Shown here one piece after another: positions 17,810 to 25,908 of a stretch of DNA of 64,000 nt. The notes beneath the pieces are model-generated. The model saw only the letters and a program-made list of their open reading frames with translations. It was not told the origin of the DNA and searched no databases. The DNA is from Methylocaldum marinum (GTDB lineage Bacteria > Pseudomonadota > Gammaproteobacteria > Methylococcales > Methylococcaceae), in assembly GCF_003584645.1 (NCBI RefSeq), contig NZ_AP017928.1, positions 1,142,981 to 1,206,980 on the forward strand, read 5' to 3'. Made by a program: the position numbers and the translations under genes. Within the stretch, counting starts at the first letter, position 1; each line of letters opens with the position of its first letter.

Positions 17810-20800
17810 CTACAATGGCGGTAGCGCGTCTTCATCAACTACTCGCCGTGTTACCCCCGGCTGCCTTGGAGTAAACGTATTCGCAAAATCTTGGTAATCA
17901 TTTAGGGATTGAGCTGCAGTCCCAGGCCTCACGATTATCACTTGTCCGTTCGCCCCTACTTGTCTTACTCCCTTGGCGATATCGCCTGCAGCATTTCGCC
18001 CTAAACCACTTATACGCTTCACATCCGTCGGGACACCATCTACTAAGAAATCAAATGTGCCGGCAGGATTACGCAAATCGTCGATGAAATGGACATGTTT
18101 GCCTTCCGCCTTTAATAAACGTGCAACACGGATTTCCGCAGCAGCGGACAGATCCCCCGCACGAGCAGCTATTAACTTTCTCCGAAGAACTCCCGGATCG
18201 CCAGTGATTTTGCCACAAGACAACCCATAGGGATCAATCCAACCCAGCACATTCGGCGCGTAACGATAGGAATTGTCTCCTCCTGCTAAGCCGATGGGGT
18301 CCCTCGACACAAAAGCCCCGATCATCGGATCGTAGTAACGCTGTCGATTGTAATTCAGCCCGGTCTCCCCATCCTCATACTGCCCCTGCAACCGAATCGG
18401 GTTATCGACATAGCCGACGTGCAGCCGCGCGATTTGCCCCCAGGCCGTATAACTCGCCGCCCACAGGACTTCGCCCTTCGAGTCGGTCAGCCGGATCGGG
18501 CAGCCGTTGGGGTCGTTGTGATAGTGCAGGAGCGTGTTCGGTCCGCTTCGGCCGCCGAGCAGCGCCAGGGGTTCGAAGGTCTCCGGGTAGTAGACCCATT
18601 CCCGGGCCATCCCTTTCGCCGGGACAACCGGATCGGTCGGGTCCTCGATCCAATCGCCCACCAGGGCGTCGCCGTCCCAGACAAAGGTCGTCACTTTATC
18701 GCCGGTGCGCTTCTCGATTCGCCGGCCCAGGGGGTCGTAGCGATAGCGCGTGGAGACGCCCTCCAGCCGGCTCTCGATCAGCCGCTGGTTCGCATCCCAC
18801 CTAAGGTGCAAGGCCCCGCGCCGGTCGTGGCGCTCAATCAGGTTGCCGGCCCGGTCGAACCGATAAAAGGCGCCTTCGTATTCGCCTTCGCGGGACCATT
18901 CGCCTTGGGCGTCCGGTGTCCCCGCTTGCGCGGCTTCGTGCTCGACGATCCGCGTCGTGAGCCGGTCCCCCGCGGGGTCGTTGAGGTAGTGCTTGACCTG
19001 CCCGTGCGGGTCGAGGTGCTGGGTGATGCGGCCCACGGGATCGTAGACGTAGCGGTCGATGCCGAACCGGGCGTCGCGCCGTTCGGTCAGGTTGCCGGCG
19101 GCATCGTAGTCGTAGGCGAGGTCGACCACGGTGTCCGCGTCGGTGCGGATACGCTGGCGGGTGAGGTAGCCGTCGGCGCTGTAGTCAACCTCGCGGCGTA
19201 GACGGGGACTCAGCCGCTCGCGGACGATCTGCCCGGCCGCGTCGCGTTCGATCTGGATGGGGGCGTGGTCGTCGATGGCGATGTCGATCGCCTGGTCGAG
19301 GGCGTCGTAAGCGTAACGGACGGCATGGGCGATCACCGTGTCGCCCCGCTTGAACTCGGTGTGGCGGGCAATCCGGTTGCCGGCTTCGTCGTAGGCGTTG
19401 CGGAGGGTGAAGGTTTCGCCTTGCTTTTCTTCGATCAGCCGGCCGTCGGGATCGAACCGGCGTTCGATGCGGATCTCAGGATTGGCGCAGCCGATCAGGT
19501 TGCCGTTGGCGTCGTAGGCGAAGCGTTCGATCCAGGGCTTGTCGCCGCCGTCCGGGGCCGGGAGCGCCTTTTCGACGATGCGGCCGAGCGGGTCGGTGCG
19601 ATAGTGAATCGCGCGGCCGAGCGGGTCGACGCTGCGCCGGAGATGACCCGCGAGCGTGTAGTCGTAACGCCGCGACTGGCCCCAATAGTCCACTTCCTCG
19701 ATGATGCGCCCGAGGGCGTCGCGCTCGAGCCGGTAGGTCTCGCCGCGCTGGTTGGTGACGCCGATCAGCCGCTCTTCGGTGTCGTAGTGGTACTGAACGG
19801 TATGGCCGTCGGGCTGGAGGCGCTTGGCGATCTCGCCCTGGCCGAAGTACTCGAGCCGAGTTTCGGCGCCGTTTTCGTCCATATAGCGGGTCAGGTTGTC
19901 CTCGCCATCGTAGCCGCAGCGCACCGTTGCGCCGGACGGCAGCCGGACTTCCGTGAGCCGGCTTTTCGCGTCGTAGCGGTAGAGCGTCTTGCGCCCGAGC
20001 GGGTCGAGCCTGCCGACGAGGTTACCCAAGGGGTCGTAGGCGAACCGCGTGACCTGGCCCAGCGCATCCTTGATCCCGATCAGATTCCCGAATGCATCGA
20101 AGCGAAGCTCGGTACGCGCGCCGCGCGGGTTGGTGTAGGCGACGAGTTGCCCGTGGGCGTCGTACTCGTAGCGCGAGACGTGGCCGAGCGGCGTTTTCTG
20201 CTCGATCAATAGGCCGCGCCGGTCCCAGGCTTGCTGCCAGAGGCCGCCGTTGGGGTCGGTGATGCGAACGGCCTTGTCGGTCTCGTCAAACTCGGTGGTG
20301 ATCGCATGGCCGTCGGGGCGCGTGAGTTTGAGGAGGTTGCCACGCGCGTCGTAGGTGTATTCGGTGCGGCGGCCGTCCGGGTCCACCACCGCCGTGGTGC
20401 GGCCGGCGTCGTCGTATTCGTAGAGGGTCATGCCGCCCAGGGGGTCGGTCTCGTTGATCGGTAGGCCTTGCTCGTCGAGCTTGATCAGCGTGACCTGGCC
20501 CAGCGAATCGGTAATGCGGCGTTCGTTGAGGAGATCCGAGTAGTCGAAGCGGTAGTCGTACAAGCCGCCGTCGCCCCAGGCATGGACGACCCGCCAACTC
20601 CCGTCCGGAGCCTGCTCATAGGCGTAATGGAAAGACAGACCGTTGCGGTCGGTGTGGCGAATCATGCGATGGGCGTCGTAGGCGAAGCGATAAGGCGCGC
20701 CGAGCGGGTCGATGACGGCGACCAGGTCGCCCGCCGCGTCGTATTGGTAGCGGACAAAGGTGTGTTCGGTCCCACTCGCGGGGTCGTGGAGCGTCACCGC

Positions 20801-21910
20801 CGTCAGGCGGTCGTTTTCGAGGGTGAGCGCGAGACGCCGGCCCGCCGACTCGTGGATGGCGACGATCCGGCCGCCGCGGTACTCGACGTCGAGGGCGTTC
20901 CCGCAGCGGTCCGAGAGGCGTCCGATCGGCCAGCATAGCCGGCCGCGCGGATCGCGGCGGACCAGCGATTTGGGGAAGTGGTAGATGCGGTCGTCCTTGG
21001 TGGCGACCCGGTATTCGTCGCCGGTATCGGTCAGCCGCGCGCCGTCCATCAGCTCGAGCTCGGCGCCCTGTTCGCCCACCGCGGCCGGCAGCCGCTCGAA
21101 AGCGATCGGCCCGACGTCGGGTCCGTGCATCAGCACGCTGCCGTCGGTGCCGTCGTATTCGAGCCGAATGTCGGCCGGGGTCTGCCAGCCGGTGCCGCAC
21201 AGCCCGACATGGTCGCCGGACGAGCCGTAGCTTCGCACCCAGCGCAGGGGAAGGCGGCCCGGCAACTCGAAGTCCTGCTGCTCGACGGAAACTTCGCCGT
21301 TCAGGATGTTGACCGGCTCGGCGCGCAAGACCGTGCATTTGAGAAAGCCGGGCTTCATGTTCTTGAACAGCTTTTGCCGGAACCGCTTGAACACCCCGGA
21401 CTTGGCCAGCTTGCCGAGGCCCGCAAACGCGCCCTTGAAGGCCAGCCCCATCATCGAGATGGTCGGGGGGCCGCCGACGAACACGGTGGTCGGGATCGCC
21501 AAGTTGAAGATCGTGGGCAACACCATGATCCTCGGGCCGCCCTTTTTCCGCAGCCGGAAAGGGCTGACCATCCCGGCGACCTGGCAGCCCAATACCGGCA
21601 GAGAGATATACGAGAACGGATCGCCGTCGGCGATCACCGTCGAACTGCCCATGAACAGTTCGTCGTCGGTGTCCGGGAGTTTCGGCGCAAACGGAAACCC
21701 CGGCGGAATGTGCACGACCATGCCGGCGGTGCCGGCGGTGGCGCGCTTCATGCCGCACACGGTCACGGTCGCGCCGATGATGGGGATGTAGTCGAAGGGA
21801 TCGAAGACGACGGAGATGTGCGGGGTCGGCAGCGGGGTCGGTACCGGCGTCGTGCAGAGGTGGATGTCCACCCCGAGCTGGGGATCGCCGTGCTTGGCTG
21901 CCGGCATCAT
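17810..21910 (-). CDS. PAAR-Rhs T6SS effector with nuclease-like tip (Rhs2)
   Basis: Full-length 1366-residue Rhs protein. Residues 1-110 form a PAAR-like domain (AKHGDPQLGVDIHLCTTPVP ... MVVHIPPGFPFAPK) that caps the VgrG spike. A long Rhs/YD-repeat barrel follows (about 200-1200; many DxxGR and YDAxGNL repeats) with the end motifs SRDPIGLAGGDN and GWIDPYGLSC near 1226, where Rhs proteins are cut to free the tip. The tip (about 1230-1366) has AAAEIRVARLLKAEGKHVHF, then TFDFLVDGVPTDVKRI: an aspartate followed by D-V-K, as in PD-(D/E)XK nucleases and some CdiA tips. DNA or RNA cleavage is inferred. The start overlaps the stop of the upstream gene (ATGA). The core is nearly identical to rhs1. 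Confidence 0.92.
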   Translation of the reverse strand: MMPAAKHGDPQLGVDIHLCTTPVPTPLPTPHISVVFDPFDYIPIIGATVTVCGMKRATAGTAGMVVHIPPGFPFAPKLPDTDDELFMGSSTVIADGDPFSYISLPVLGCQVAGMVSPFRLRKKGGPRIMVLPTIFNLAIPTTVFVGGPPTISMMGLAFKGAFAGLGKLAKSGVFKRFRQKLFKNMKPGFLKCTVLRAEPVNILNGEVSVEQQDFELPGRLPLRWVRSYGSSGDHVGLCGTGWQTPADIRLEYDGTDGSVLMHGPDVGPIAFERLPAAVGEQGAELELMDGARLTDTGDEYRVATKDDRIYHFPKSLVRRDPRGRLCWPIGRLSDRCGNALDVEYRGGRIVAIHESAGRRLALTLENDRLTAVTLHDPASGTEHTFVRYQYDAAGDLVAVIDPLGAPYRFAYDAHRMIRHTDRNGLSFHYAYEQAPDGSWRVVHAWGDGGLYDYRFDYSDLLNERRITDSLGQVTLIKLDEQGLPINETDPLGGMTLYEYDDAGRTTAVVDPDGRRTEYTYDARGNLLKLTRPDGHAITTEFDETDKAVRITDPNGGLWQQAWDRRGLLIEQKTPLGHVSRYEYDAHGQLVAYTNPRGARTELRFDAFGNLIGIKDALGQVTRFAYDPLGNLVGRLDPLGRKTLYRYDAKSRLTEVRLPSGATVRCGYDGEDNLTRYMDENGAETRLEYFGQGEIAKRLQPDGHTVQYHYDTEERLIGVTNQRGETYRLERDALGRIIEEVDYWGQSRRYDYTLAGHLRRSVDPLGRAIHYRTDPLGRIVEKALPAPDGGDKPWIERFAYDANGNLIGCANPEIRIERRFDPDGRLIEEKQGETFTLRNAYDEAGNRIARHTEFKRGDTVIAHAVRYAYDALDQAIDIAIDDHAPIQIERDAAGQIVRERLSPRLRREVDYSADGYLTRQRIRTDADTVVDLAYDYDAAGNLTERRDARFGIDRYVYDPVGRITQHLDPHGQVKHYLNDPAGDRLTTRIVEHEAAQAGTPDAQGEWSREGEYEGAFYRFDRAGNLIERHDRRGALHLRWDANQRLIESRLEGVSTRYRYDPLGRRIEKRTGDKVTTFVWDGDALVGDWIEDPTDPVVPAKGMAREWVYYPETFEPLALLGGRSGPNTLLHYHNDPNGCPIRLTDSKGEVLWAASYTAWGQIARLHVGYVDNPIRLQGQYEDGETGLNYNRQRYYDPMIGAFVSRDPIGLAGGDNSYRYAPNVLGWIDPYGLSCGKITGDPGVLRRKLIAARAGDLSAAAEIRVARLLKAEGKHVHFIDDLRNPAGTFDFLVDGVPTDVKRISGLGRNAAGDIAKGVRQVGANGQVIIVRPGTAAQSLNDYQDFANTFTPRQPGVTRRVVDEDALPPL

Positions 21911-23430
21911 GCGGCTTTAACCTGCTGTTCGGCCGCCGGCGCCATCAACCCGAGTTCGCTGCACAAGGGCCAGTCGTTTCCCAACAGTTCACGGCTGCGG
22001 GCGAATAGCGTCCGGAATGTCGCGTCCGCGTCGGCGACGATGTGGTCGAGGCGGGTCGCCGATTCGGCCTTGAGTTCGTCGATTGCCGCGAGGTATGCCT
22101 GCTCGATGGCACCCTCGGCTTCTGCTGTCGCCGTTCCGCCCAAGCCCTGCAGTTGCTCTTCCAGCGTCTTGCCGGCCGAACGCGTTCGCTCTTGCAAGTT
22201 CGCCTTCACCTGCTCCATGAGCGCCACCCGCTCCGGATCGAGCGCCCGCAGCAGGTCGATCCCGGTCAGCGGCAAGGTGGTCATACCTCTCGCCTCGGGC
22301 TTGAGTTGTTCTCCCAGCGCGTAAGCGCAACGTCCCCGTTCCAAGGCCCCGGCGACGTCACCGGTACGAGCCCGGCAATACGCCCCCATGCGGAACGCTT
22401 CGATGCCGAGGATGCCGTTACGGTCCCGTTGCGCCAGCGGCGCTGCCTGGTCGTAGCAAAGACCCGCAGTTTCGGCATCGCCTTTCGCCAAATGCGCGCC
22501 GGCTTCGCCGAACCAGGTCTGCAGGACCAGTTTGTTGCCGGCGGGATGACCCTGTTCCGCAACGTGCTGGGCGACCTGACGAGCGCTCCGATAAACTTGC
22601 ACCGCCTCGTCGTGTCGGTTTTCCTTCAGCAAGGCACCGGCTACCAGCAGGCGCACGACCACCTCCTGGTCGAGCCATTGTTGCCGGCGCACGTAGACCA
22701 GCGCATCCTTGGCCTTGGCCTTGACCTGGTCGGCCGTGCCCTTTTCGGTCAGAGCCAGCAGCCCCGTCAGGTGATTCCGAAATACGCCGGCAGGCCCCTG
22801 GACCGGTTCCTGGGCGAACGTCTCCTGTGCGACCGTAAGTCCGTCCACTTGCGGCCGGCTCAGCGCGATGCGCGGATGGTTGGCGTCGAGCAGGCGCTGA
22901 AATCGGGGGTTTTCCAGCGAATCGATCAACAATATCCGCATGCGCTCCGGCCATTCGACCGCCAAGGCACGCAGCACCCAGTCGGCAAAAGCCGCTTCGT
23001 CAGTCATCGCCACGGGCATTAATACGCTGACCAGATGGCCTATCGAATGGTGGTATTTCGACCCGAACGACCGTAGCGCCGCCACAAAGGCCGCCGGCGT
23101 GCCGGGCGACGCCGCGGGATCGAAATGCCAATCGACCGGCAATCCCTCCGCCTTCAATCCCTCGTGGCTAGCGTCGTATTGTGCCCGGAAGGCGTCCTTC
23201 AGGGCTCTGGAATACTGCAGAGTGTGTTCGTAAGGCGCCTTGAACAGTATGAACAGGTCGCCGGACGTGTAATCCGACTCGTATTTCTGTGCCTCGACGA
23301 AAGCCTCGACCAGGCGAAAGGCGTTTTCCGGCACTTGCCAGACCAAGAGCCGCGCATTCGGGTTCTCCCGGAAGCGGAGCCACTCGCCGCACAAATAGGC
23401 GAGACGACGTTCGACGGGGTTCAGGGACAT
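21907..23430 (-). CDS. putative T6SS adaptor between vgrG and rhs2
   Basis: A 507-residue soluble protein of no family I can name. The middle part (about 250-420) has helical repeats that resemble tetratricopeptide repeats (ALLKENRHDEAVQVYRSARQ; CYDQAAPLAQRDRNGILGIE; RTGDVAGALERGRCAYALGE). The N-terminal part has aromatic and acidic stretches. It begins 10 bases after the vgrG stop and overlaps rhs2 by 4 bases. Rhs effectors need a chaperone or adaptor for loading on VgrG, and no EagR (DUF1795) or DUF4123 gene is present here, so this protein is the candidate. That role is inferred from position. Confidence 0.6.
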   Translation of the reverse strand: MSLNPVERRLAYLCGEWLRFRENPNARLLVWQVPENAFRLVEAFVEAQKYESDYTSGDLFILFKAPYEHTLQYSRALKDAFRAQYDASHEGLKAEGLPVDWHFDPAASPGTPAAFVAALRSFGSKYHHSIGHLVSVLMPVAMTDEAAFADWVLRALAVEWPERMRILLIDSLENPRFQRLLDANHPRIALSRPQVDGLTVAQETFAQEPVQGPAGVFRNHLTGLLALTEKGTADQVKAKAKDALVYVRRQQWLDQEVVVRLLVAGALLKENRHDEAVQVYRSARQVAQHVAEQGHPAGNKLVLQTWFGEAGAHLAKGDAETAGLCYDQAAPLAQRDRNGILGIEAFRMGAYCRARTGDVAGALERGRCAYALGEQLKPEARGMTTLPLTGIDLLRALDPERVALMEQVKANLQERTRSAGKTLEEQLQGLGGTATAEAEGAIEQAYLAAIDELKAESATRLDHIVADADATFRTLFARSRELLGNDWPLCSELGLMAPAAEQQVKAA

Positions 23431-23440
23431 GCCGTCCGCC

Positions 23441-25390
23441 CTAGCCGTTGAGGGAGATTTTCGGCGCGCTGATGGAGACGCCGGCCGGATCGATCTTTAC
23501 CGTCGAGGCCCCGACGCTGAGGGTGATCGCATCCGGTGTGATCTCGATGGTCGAGCCCATCACGGCGAGGCGCAGAGAGGTATCGGAAGTGTAGGTGCCG
23601 GCACCGGTCGCATGCAGATCGGTGGTCGCCGTGGAGCTCTGGTCGATGGGACCGGTCACCGTGATCGTTCGGCCATCGGTAATATCCTCCGTCAGTCCGC
23701 CCTTCACCGTAAGCAGATGCCCGGCGTCGACCGTCTCGGACAACTGTCCCTTGACGTGCATGGTACGGTTGGCGTCGACGGTCAGGGTGTCGTCCACCGT
23801 TACCGTCGTCGTGCGGTTGTTCTTGATGGCGTTGGTTTGATCGTGCTCCACGGTGGTATTCATGTCGTACTGAGCGTGGATTGTGATCTTTTCATCGCCC
23901 GCCGTGTCGTCCATGGAAATCTCGTTGTAGCCCTGCCCCTTGTGGGTATCGGACTTGATGCCGCTGATCACCGCCGCTCCGGGCAGCGCATAGGGCGGCA
24001 TGGTGTCGCCGTTGTAGACTCGGCCGGTGATGATGGGCTGGTCGGGGTTGCCTTCCAGGAAGTCGACGATCACTTCCTGACCGATCCGGGGGATCGAGAC
24101 CGCCCCCCAGTTTTTCCCGGCCCAGGGATGGGATACCCGGATCCAGCATGAACTGTTCTCGTTCCGTTGGCCTTCCCGGTCCCAATGGAACTGCACCTTG
24201 ACCCGCCCGTACTGGTCGGTGTAAATCTCCTCGCCCGCGGGCCCCACCACCACCGCCGTCTGCGGCCCCCGGACCGCCGGTTTGACCGTCTCGCGCGCCG
24301 GCCGGTAGGGCTGGCGGCTGTCCAGTGCCGTCAGCGTGCAGTCGAAGGCCTCCTCCTCGAGCACGGGACCCTCCGACAGATAAGCGTTGCTCTGCAGCCG
24401 ATATTCGGCGGAGACGATCAGGTATTCGCGGTTCTGGTCCTCTCGCGGATAATCGGTCAGGCCGAACAGCGCGCCGCAGGCCAGGCCCTGGGCGTTGCCC
24501 CGGGCCTGCACCAGTTCGTGCCGGGCATGAAGTTCCTCGAGGCGGGTGCTGGCGTAGTGCTCGCCGTGCTCGACCTGGGCGTATTGGCCCGGGTAGTCGA
24601 ACACTTCCCACTCGGCCTGGGCATGCGGACGCGGCTGTTGCCGTTTCACCTGGAGATCCGCCATCGGCTTGGTGAAATCGTAATCGGTCAGCACGCAACA
24701 CCCGGGCTGGATTTCGCGGGCGAACGACCACGAGAACAGGTGATCGCGCAAGCGGCGGGCGCTGTTGTTCGGTTCGAAGTACGGGATGGACTCGTAGCCC
24801 GGCACCTTCGGGTGGGCGGCGGCGGCATCGGCCAGGATCAGGGTGTGTTTGCCTTTCGCATGCTCGAAGAAATAGTAGATGCCCTCCTCTTCCATCAGCC
24901 GGCTGACGAAGTTGAAGTCGGATTCCCGGTATTGGACGCAGTATTCCCGCTGAGGATAGGTCAGACTGAGCCGGGCTTCGAAGTCGGTGAAGCCGTGGTC
25001 GCGGAACACCTGGGCAATGATGTCGGGGGCGGTTTTCTTTTGGAAGATGCGGCAATCGGAGGTGCGCGTGAGCAGCCAGAGCCAGGGCCTCAGCGTCACG
25101 CGGTAATGGACGAGGGTGCGGTCCGGGTCCAAAGCCCCGCCCAGTTGCGCGAAGCGGCAGACGACACCGTTGAAATAGCGGACGCTGTCGTCGGGGAGGG
25201 TCAGGGCGACGTCCAGGCGGTCGCCGAGGAGCTGGTCCGCATTGATGGCCCCATTGGCACTGAGCAGATCCAGCTCGTAGTCGAAAAGTCCCCCCAAGCG
25301 TTCCAGTCCCTGCATCCGATGAAACAGCAGAATGTCGGGGCCGAGGGGTGAAAAAACCTGTATCAGCCGAGTCTTTTGGATGAATTTCAT
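23441..25390 (-). CDS. vgrG: T6SS spike protein VgrG
   Basis: VgrG, the trimeric puncturing tip of the type VI secretion tube. The frame is open to 25456, but MKFIQKTRLIQVFSPLGPDI from ATG 25390 matches usual VgrG starts, giving 649 residues. The gp27-like part (about 1-380) includes EYCVQYRESDFNFVSRLMEE and EGIYYFFEH. The gp5-like OB fold follows with YTDQYGRVKVQFHWDREGQR, SCWIRVSHPWAGKNWGAVSI and PRIGQEVIVDFLEGNPDQPI. The end is a repeat-rich beta needle. There is no extra C-terminal effector domain, so the cargo is likely the Rhs2 PAAR protein encoded two genes downstream. Confidence 0.95.
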   Translation of the reverse strand: MKFIQKTRLIQVFSPLGPDILLFHRMQGLERLGGLFDYELDLLSANGAINADQLLGDRLDVALTLPDDSVRYFNGVVCRFAQLGGALDPDRTLVHYRVTLRPWLWLLTRTSDCRIFQKKTAPDIIAQVFRDHGFTDFEARLSLTYPQREYCVQYRESDFNFVSRLMEEEGIYYFFEHAKGKHTLILADAAAAHPKVPGYESIPYFEPNNSARRLRDHLFSWSFAREIQPGCCVLTDYDFTKPMADLQVKRQQPRPHAQAEWEVFDYPGQYAQVEHGEHYASTRLEELHARHELVQARGNAQGLACGALFGLTDYPREDQNREYLIVSAEYRLQSNAYLSEGPVLEEEAFDCTLTALDSRQPYRPARETVKPAVRGPQTAVVVGPAGEEIYTDQYGRVKVQFHWDREGQRNENSSCWIRVSHPWAGKNWGAVSIPRIGQEVIVDFLEGNPDQPIITGRVYNGDTMPPYALPGAAVISGIKSDTHKGQGYNEISMDDTAGDEKITIHAQYDMNTTVEHDQTNAIKNNRTTTVTVDDTLTVDANRTMHVKGQLSETVDAGHLLTVKGGLTEDITDGRTITVTGPIDQSSTATTDLHATGAGTYTSDTSLRLAVMGSTIEITPDAITLSVGASTVKIDPAGVSISAPKISLNG

Positions 25391-25908
25391 ATTCGCTGAT
25401 CCGACAAAATCAGTCCGTGACGTCACCCTGGAGAGAGTCCCCGGACGACAGTTCATTCACGCTCGATTGCTCGAGCGCGTGCGCCAGCGAGATCTCGTTT
25501 TCGACAGAAATGGACACTCAAAACCTGCGGCAGCGGCACGGGCCGCCGCCTGCGGCTCCGATCATTATAGGTGAGGATCGCAACGCCTTCCTGAACGAGG
25601 GTCGATGGCAAGGAGCCTGCAACCGTGATCGTCCGACCGGAACCCTTTCCAACCGGCGACCGGGCCGGAAACCGGGCTCCCCACAATCTATGGCCGCTGC
25701 GCCCACGCATGTTTCAGCGTGGTTACGCTACTCGACTTTGCGCCGGTCTGCAAGCGCTCGAAGCCGGTCTACGGCACGAATGCCGGTCGGATACTGGAGG
25801 AAATCTACGCTGGGTTCACCGAAAGATTTGACACGACGGATTTGCAAGAAACCAAGGTCTGCTCGCCAGTAGTCATCAAAGAACGAACGGAAAATCGAGG
25901 CCGTTTGG
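25391..25908. other. intergenic, possible ATPase-tail remnant
   Basis: No intact gene. On the plus strand near 25,780-25,870 a short stretch reads LEEIYAGFTERFDTTDLQET, which resembles the common tail of large AAA/TPR adenylate-cyclase-like proteins (...WFTEGFDTxDLxEAK). It has no start or usable length. The rest holds nothing recognised. Confidence 0.35.

Noticed and set aside
22042..25351. Plus-strand frames over the adaptor and vgrG genes
   Set aside because: Antisense to well-supported genes, with no domain or start signal.
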